Shown here: piece by piece, positions 32,504-35,563 of the stretch
Numbering within the stretch: position 1 is the first letter of the stretch
Layout: each line of letters starts with the position of its first letter
DNA from: Bacteroidaceae bacterium
GTDB lineage: Bacteria; Bacteroidota; Bacteroidia; Bacteroidales; Bacteroidaceae
DNA: 35,563 bases
Direction: 5' to 3'
Assembly: GCA_017530735.1 (NCBI GenBank)
Contig: JAFXMB010000119.1
Coordinates: 1-35,563, forward strand
Notes under the pieces: model-generated
What the model was told of the DNA's origin: nothing
Seen by the model: the letters and a program-made list of their open reading frames with translations, nothing else
Database searches by the model: none
Position numbers and translations under genes: made by a program

Positions 32504-32968
32504 TTAAAAAAATCGTCCGGTGCGTTTTTTGTAATCCAGGTATTCCTGGCCGAAATCAGTTTCGAGGCGATGCTCCTCGGAGCGAACCTGGAACATCATC
32601 AGGATGAACAGGATTGCAAATACCAACAGCGCCCACAAGTTCCATAGTGCAATCAGAATTCCTGCGTAGTAGAGGTAAGTGCCTGATAACATGGGATTTC
32701 GGCTATGCTTGTAGGGCCCATCGGTCATGAGATGCTTGGTGCGCGGATCGACCTCGTGCCCCATCGCGTCGAACGGATTACCGTCGCCCACACGCTTCAT
32801 GTAAATGATGCTCCACACGCTCAACGCAAGCCCCGCCAGACAGAGGGCCGATGCACAAAGCATGCGTATCAAAGGAATGTCTGCAACTTGAGGCATACCT
32901 GCCGCCCACCACATCAGGGTGGGGATTCCGGCTATGAAAATCACGAATCCAAGTAAGTATCCTTTCAT
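32504..32968 (-). CDS. Isoprenylcysteine carboxyl methyltransferase (ICMT/PEMT)-like membrane protein
   Basis: The 154-residue protein has about four membrane segments (MKGYLLGFVIFIAGIPTLMW, MLCASALCLAGLALSVWSII, AGILIALWNLWALLVFAILF). The C-terminal motif TDGPYKHSRNPMLSG followed by RSEEHRLETDFGQEYLDYKK is the S-adenosylmethionine-binding signature of the ICMT/PEMT-like family. Bacterial members are often annotated only as methyltransferase family protein or NnrU-like; the substrate is unknown. The ATG overlaps by four bases the stop of a short upstream reading frame. Confidence 0.87.
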   Translation of the reverse strand: MKGYLLGFVIFIAGIPTLMWWAAGMPQVADIPLIRMLCASALCLAGLALSVWSIIYMKRVGDGNPFDAMGHEVDPRTKHLMTDGPYKHSRNPMLSGTYLYYAGILIALWNLWALLVFAILFILMMFQVRSEEHRLETDFGQEYLDYKKRTGRFF

Positions 32969-33042
32969 TTTTCAATTGAATCAAGCCATTGCTTAATCTC
33001 ATACAGCGTCGCTCCGGCTGCATCGGCCAGTTTGCGTGCCAA
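32965..33042 (-). pseudogene. Short reading frame or gene remnant upstream of the ICMT-like gene
   Basis: From 33042 (TTG) to the TGA at 32965-32967 the minus strand reads ARKLADAAGATLYEIKQWLD and five further codons before the stop, with ordinary codon use. Its TGA overlaps the ICMT ATG as ATGA. It has no ATG. The 5' side runs into a TATCTTTG box and repeat copy 7. It vaguely recalls the start of a flavodoxin (RKLADA...GATLYEI) or a helix-turn-helix end. It may be a fragment cut off by the repeat, or a leader peptide. Confidence 0.3.
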
Positions 33043-33047
33043 AGATA
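33040..33047 (-). promoter_or_regulatory. -7 box for the ICMT-like gene
   Basis: The minus strand reads TATCTTTG, a TAnnTTTG match, 71 bases before the ATG. The TTTG in repeat copy 7 is 14 bases upstream. Confidence 0.45.
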
Positions 33048-33056
33048 CTAAAAAAA

Positions 33057-33087
33057 TGACGCAAAGGGGTCGTTTAACAATGCGTCA
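33057..33087 (+). repeat. 31-bp palindromic element, copy 7 (block AACAA)
   Basis: Full match with block AACAA. The TGA stop of the minus-strand lipoprotein gene (33085-33087) is inside the right arm. Confidence 0.92.
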
Positions 33088-33540
33088 CTTTATTGTATAG
33101 ACCAGCTTGTATTTTTGAGTCCGGATCTCTGACTTTTTCCAGGCGCCGGTGCCATCGGAATTGCAGTCCAGGATATTGTTGTCGGCGGGCGAATATACAA
33201 TGCTGTCCTGTCCGTATCGGTCGGTCAAAGTCTTGTAAGAGTGAATGTAGCCGGTGCTGTCGGCAAACTCGAACCATACCGTATCGGTCGGGAATGTCTT
33301 TACATGCATCGTCCATCGGTCCGTATCGGGAATCTCAAGTTCCTCACCATCAATGATTTGGTATGCTTTCTCAATGCTTGAACCCTTGTCAAGAATCACC
33401 TTTACGTCCTTGCCGCTTTCATTGCGGATAAACGAGAAATACTCCCGTTTTTCCAGCATTCCCAGCAGATTTCTCTCGCACGATTCGAGCCCCAGAAGGA
33501 CAAGACACGCCAAAATACTTATGACAACACGTTTCTTCAT
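33085..33540 (-). CDS. Small lipoprotein of unknown function
   Basis: A 151-residue protein with a lipoprotein signal peptide and lipobox LGLESC, Cys21 lipidated. The mature part is beta-rich (YFSFIRNESGKDVKVILDKG, then ELEIPDTDRWTMHVKTFPTD, then WFEFADSTGYIHSYKTLTDR). I do not recognise a family. It ends TIK and its stop lies in repeat copy 7, as for the DUF4380-like gene and copy 3. It starts 16 bases after the DUF4359-like gene and may be co-transcribed with it, although a TACCTTTG box lies between them. Confidence 0.75.
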   Translation of the reverse strand: MKKRVVISILACLVLLGLESCERNLLGMLEKREYFSFIRNESGKDVKVILDKGSSIEKAYQIIDGEELEIPDTDRWTMHVKTFPTDTVWFEFADSTGYIHSYKTLTDRYGQDSIVYSPADNNILDCNSDGTGAWKKSEIRTQKYKLVYTIK

Positions 33541-33545
33541 AACCG

Positions 33546-33553
33546 CAAAGGTA
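33546..33553 (-). promoter_or_regulatory. Possible -7 box before the 33540 lipoprotein gene
   Basis: The minus strand reads TACCTTTG, a TAnnTTTG match, but only five bases from the ATG and inside a 16-base gap, so it may be chance. Confidence 0.25.
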
Positions 33554-33556
33554 CAA

Positions 33557-33955
33557 TCAATCGACTCGAATATTCAGGCCATCGTTAATATTGTAATCAA
33601 AATTCGTGGTGCCAAGTGAGATGTTTTTCTCTTTAGGGGTGAGGAAAACCATGCCCAGAACACCTATGGTGATGGTCTCGGCGGGCTCTCCGGCCTTGGC
33701 TACGCTAAAAAGACCGTAGTTCTTAACCACCAGATTCTTGTCAATAAAAATGTCCAGAAGCTGAACTCCCGCGGCCGATAATACCTTAACAAAAGGATTT
33801 TCGGTATCAATGTTTTCAGTGTTCAACTCGCTCTTGACCAACCCGGTCAATTGATCCCTGATCACTCTTTTGTGCTTCTCCTTACTTGGGCAGGTGATTA
33901 CCAAAAGGGCCGAAACTGCAACCACTGCCACGATAATCTTAGTAATTCTTTTCAT
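33557..33955 (-). CDS. DUF4359-like exported small protein
   Basis: The 132-residue protein has an N-terminal hydrophobic segment (residues 4-20, KIIVAVVAVSALLVI) that is either a signal or an anchor. It is followed by CPSKEKHKRVIRDQLTGLVK, a helical charged stretch that fits the start of DUF4359 domains (normally an Asn/Cys-Pro-Ser-x-x-x-His pattern). The C-terminal half has beta strands (KNYGLFSVAKAGEPAETITI, VLGMVFLTPKE). Its function is unknown. It is upstream of the 151-residue lipoprotein gene in the same direction with 16 bases between. Confidence 0.65.
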   Translation of the reverse strand: MKRITKIIVAVVAVSALLVITCPSKEKHKRVIRDQLTGLVKSELNTENIDTENPFVKVLSAAGVQLLDIFIDKNLVVKNYGLFSVAKAGEPAETITIGVLGMVFLTPKEKNISLGTTNFDYNINDGLNIRVD

Positions 33956-34002
33956 AAGACAAATGTTTCACAATAGACGCACATCCCCTTGAATTGTTAA
34001 AG

Positions 34003-34033
34003 TGACGCAAAGGGGTCGTTTAACAATGCGTCA
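34003..34033 (+). repeat. 31-bp palindromic element, copy 8 (block AACAA)
   Basis: Full match with block AACAA, two bases from copy 9. Confidence 0.92.
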
Positions 34034-34035
34034 CT

Positions 34036-34066
34036 TGACGCAAAGAGAAACGACCCCTTTGCGTCG
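34036..34066 (-). repeat. 31-bp palindromic element, copy 9 (block CTCTT, inverted)
   Basis: The only copy in reverse orientation. On the minus strand it reads CGACGCAAAGGGG..., with block CTCTT and right arm TGCGTCA. It forms a head-to-head pair with copy 8. Confidence 0.92.
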
Positions 34067-34080
34067 TTTTTGGCAAAACA

Positions 34081-34109
34081 GTACAAATGGGGGCAGGCCC
34101 CAATTGCAC
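34081..34109 (-). terminator. Hairpin after the DUF1016 nuclease gene
   Basis: GTACAAATGGGG pairs with CCCCAATTGCAC at 10 of 12 positions, loop GCAGG. It lies two bases after the stop on the minus strand and shares its core with the hairpin at 16.09 kb. Confidence 0.6.
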
Positions 34110-34111
34110 AT

Positions 34112-35284
34112 TCACAACAATTTCTTCATCTCTTCCTCATCCGGAAGCAGTTGTTTCAACCTTTCCTGACTGGCTCTATATGTGGCAACCCCCATCGGAC
34201 GTTGGTAATCTTGAAGGACATATTCCACAAAAGTCTTATCGGCATCCTTACACAATATAATCCCTAAAGGCGGGTTCTCACCTTCAATCCTTTCATCATC
34301 ATCAAGAATGTGAAGATAGTGGGAAAGCTGCCCCAGATAACCGGGCTTGAAAGATCCTTTTTTTAGCTCAACCACAACGAGTGATCGCAGAATTCTATTA
34401 AAGAACAGCAAATCAATCCAATTGTCATGCCCAAGTTTGTCATAATGAACTTGGTTGCCGATATACGCGAACCCCTTCCCAAAAGTCATTATGAAGTTCC
34501 TGATATTGTGAACGATCTCATTTTCTATCACCCGTTCGTCAATATCCTCCTCACGTTGCCCTAATTGTTCAACGTTGATAAAGTCTAGCAGATATTCATC
34601 CTTAAACAATTGTATCGCTTTGAACGCTTGTTTGTTATCTGGAATAGCTGCGTTGAAATTGTTGGGCATCTTTCCTTGATTGTGGTATGCATCCTCTGCG
34701 ATACGTTTTTGAAGTTCACTTACAGATAATTTTTCTTCATGGCATAGACGTATATAGAAAACTCTTTCTTCCAATGTTTCGGATCCTGAAAGAATTGCTA
34801 TGTGATGAGTAAAACCTATACTAACAAAAGCAGCGATGGGTATATCTAAATGATTAATGCTCGCTGTAATGGTGTTTGAGCCCAATTTGGCAGTCGCGAC
34901 TGCCGAATTTACACTTTTTCGCAATTCGCCAGTCGCGACTGGCGAATTTACACTTTTTTGCATTTCATCAGTTGCGACTGGAGAATTGGCATCCAAACAT
35001 TTCCATTGCTCATAGAAAAGTCTCATATTTTTCAGATTACTAGAAGAGAAACCTTTCAGCCCAGGCATCTCAATTGACAACTGCTTACTAATAGTAGCAA
35101 TAGCATCTTTACCCCAATACCCCTTTCTGGTATTATAGGATATATACCGGCCGATACCATAGTAAAGGGCAAGCTGCTCCTGATTAATACTGGCGAGAGC
35201 CTTTGACTGACTCTGCATAATAGCTGTCTTGATCTGATGGACAGCATCATTGTACTTAGGACTAAGAATGTCTTTCATTGTCAT
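34112..35284 (-). CDS. PDDEXK nuclease-domain protein, DUF1016 / YhcG family
   Basis: I start at the ATG at 35282-35284 (390 residues); the frame is open to a TTG three codons upstream. The N-terminal DUF1016 helical domain is clear (KYNDAVHQIKTAIMQSQSKA, then LALYYGIGRYISYNTRKGYW, then KGFSSSNLKNMRLFYEQWK). The C-terminal nuclease-like domain has VHYDKLGHDNWIDLLFFNR, VVVELKKGSFKPGYLGQLSH and YLHILDDDERIEGENPPLGI, where Asp and Glu-x-Lys form the PDDEXK core. Between the domains lie three 13-residue units (NSPVATDEMQKSV type). Such proteins are accessory and often linked to mobile DNA or defence; the role is unknown. Base composition is AT-rich compared with neighbours. Confidence 0.9.
   Translation of the reverse strand: MTMKDILSPKYNDAVHQIKTAIMQSQSKALASINQEQLALYYGIGRYISYNTRKGYWGKDAIATISKQLSIEMPGLKGFSSSNLKNMRLFYEQWKCLDANSPVATDEMQKSVNSPVATGELRKSVNSAVATAKLGSNTITASINHLDIPIAAFVSIGFTHHIAILSGSETLEERVFYIRLCHEEKLSVSELQKRIAEDAYHNQGKMPNNFNAAIPDNKQAFKAIQLFKDEYLLDFINVEQLGQREEDIDERVIENEIVHNIRNFIMTFGKGFAYIGNQVHYDKLGHDNWIDLLFFNRILRSLVVVELKKGSFKPGYLGQLSHYLHILDDDERIEGENPPLGIILCKDADKTFVEYVLQDYQRPMGVATYRASQERLKQLLPDEEEMKKLL
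34889..34985. repeat. 39-bp in-frame repeats with CAGTCGCGACTG palindromes
   Basis: The palindrome cores are spaced 39 bases apart. Copy one is 16 bp perfect (34889-34904). Copy two is 26 bp perfect (34923-34948, AATTCGCCAGTCG and its complement). Copy three is imperfect (around 34969-34980). Each encodes Asn-Ser-Pro/Ala-Val-Ala-Thr in the nuclease linker. Confidence 0.88.
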
Positions 35285-35324
35285 AACAAACAAGTATAGT
35301 TAGGTTAAACATGATATCTACACA

Positions 35325-35355
35325 CAAAGGTATCAGACACTGCAAATGTAGCAAA
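35325..35355 (-). promoter_or_regulatory. Complete promoter of the DUF1016 nuclease gene
   Basis: On the minus strand TTTG (35352-35355), 19 bases, TACCTTTG (35325-35332): a full consensus match, 40 bases before the chosen ATG. Confidence 0.8.
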
Positions 35356-35385
35356 TAACACTATAGGATAGTTTCCATAACTGAT

Positions 35386-35393
35386 TATCTTTG
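35386..35393 (+). promoter_or_regulatory. -7 box for the 35400 gene
   Basis: TATCTTTG matches TAnnTTTG but lies only six bases before the ATG, implying little or no leader. No TTTG at the usual spacing. The element sits close to the divergent nuclease promoter. Confidence 0.4.
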
Positions 35394-35399
35394 CACCAT

Positions 35400-35563
35400 A
35401 TGGAACCTATAACAAACAGAACCACCCCCGATCTCATAACCGCCCTAAACCCCGGTGAGATCTTTGTCTTTGGCAGCAACGCCCAGGGAATGCACGCCGG
35501 CGGAGCTGCCCGATTCGCCCTGGAGCACTTCGGGGCGGAGTGGGGCGTGGGCGAGGGCATGCA
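35400..35563 (+). CDS. A1S_2505-like protein, N-terminal part (runs off the window)
   Basis: The first 54 codons of a gene that continues beyond the window. The sequence FVFGSNAQGMHAGGAARFAL preceded by LNPGEI and followed by EHFGAEWGVGEGM matches the start of the A1S_2505 / phage-related family, whose N-terminus resembles a macro-domain phosphate loop. The biochemical role is not established. GC content is higher than in the neighbouring nuclease gene, so it is probably native. Confidence 0.72.
   Translation, partial: MEPITNRTTPDLITALNPGEIFVFGSNAQGMHAGGAARFALEHFGAEWGVGEGM

Noticed and set aside
29727-34066. CRISPR array from the repeated 31-bp units
   Set aside because: The copies are separated by whole genes or by 2-12 bases, with no uniform spacers and no cas genes; the units are intergenic palindromes.

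Overview
The window looks like a chromosomal segment of a Bacteroidales bacterium (Bacteroidota), probably gut- or oral-type. The reasons are the protein families (DUF4468, DUF4412-like and DUF4380-like proteins, OmpP1/FadL, putative porin, Bacteroidetes histone H1-like peptide, long PPi-dependent phosphofructokinase), lipoproteins with short leaders, and promoters of the Bacteroidetes type (TTTG, 19 bases, TAnnTTTG). Most genes have roughly balanced base composition. Two genes are clearly AT-richer and look acquired: the four-helix-bundle gene at 541-957 and the DUF1016 nuclease gene near 34.1-35.3 kb.

Layout. 1-5.35 kb (+): glycine cleavage operon gcvT(partial)-[four-helix-bundle cassette]-gcvH-gcvPA-gcvPB-lpdA. 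5.39-6.25 kb (-): secreted Gly-rich DUF4412-like protein. 6.34-12.57 kb (-): a compact run of lipid kinase, 90-aa protein, large secreted amidase/golvesin-domain protein, 105-aa protein and YgiQ radical SAM protein. 12.65-19.38 kb (+): outer-membrane protein, PPi-phosphofructokinase, membrane-anchored GH25 muramidase, Tyr/Ser-repeat surface protein, OmpP1/FadL porin. 19.48-23.57 kb (-): DUF4468 protein, degenerate J-domain membrane protein, putative porin, Gfo/Idh/MocA oxidoreductase. 23.84-24.02 kb (+): histone H1-like peptide. 24.2-29.7 kb (-): tripartite RND efflux operon (adaptor, pump, TolC). 29.8-35.3 kb (-): small units (lipoprotein, DUF4380, AzlCD exporter, ICMT-like methyltransferase, lipoprotein/DUF4359, DUF1016 nuclease). 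35.4 kb to the end (+): start of an A1S_2505-like gene.

The most unusual signal is a family of nine 31-bp palindromic elements confined to 29.7-34.1 kb. They share an invariant 19-base left part and a 7-base right arm, and differ mainly in a 5-base block with four versions. They sit at nearly every transcription-unit boundary, mostly touching the stop codon of the upstream minus-strand gene, and are absent inside the operons. Three of the boundaries carry pairs. They look like a locally expanded REP/BIME-like terminator family. One copy also supplies the -33 TTTG of the efflux-operon promoter. Other unexplained structures are the inverted-repeat-flanked four-helix-bundle cassette that exactly fills the gcvT-gcvH gap, a 39-bp in-frame repeat carrying a 26-bp perfect palindrome inside the DUF1016 nuclease gene, and a tandem array of four short-loop hairpins at 24.1 kb. 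No tRNA, rRNA, transposase or CRISPR array was recognised.
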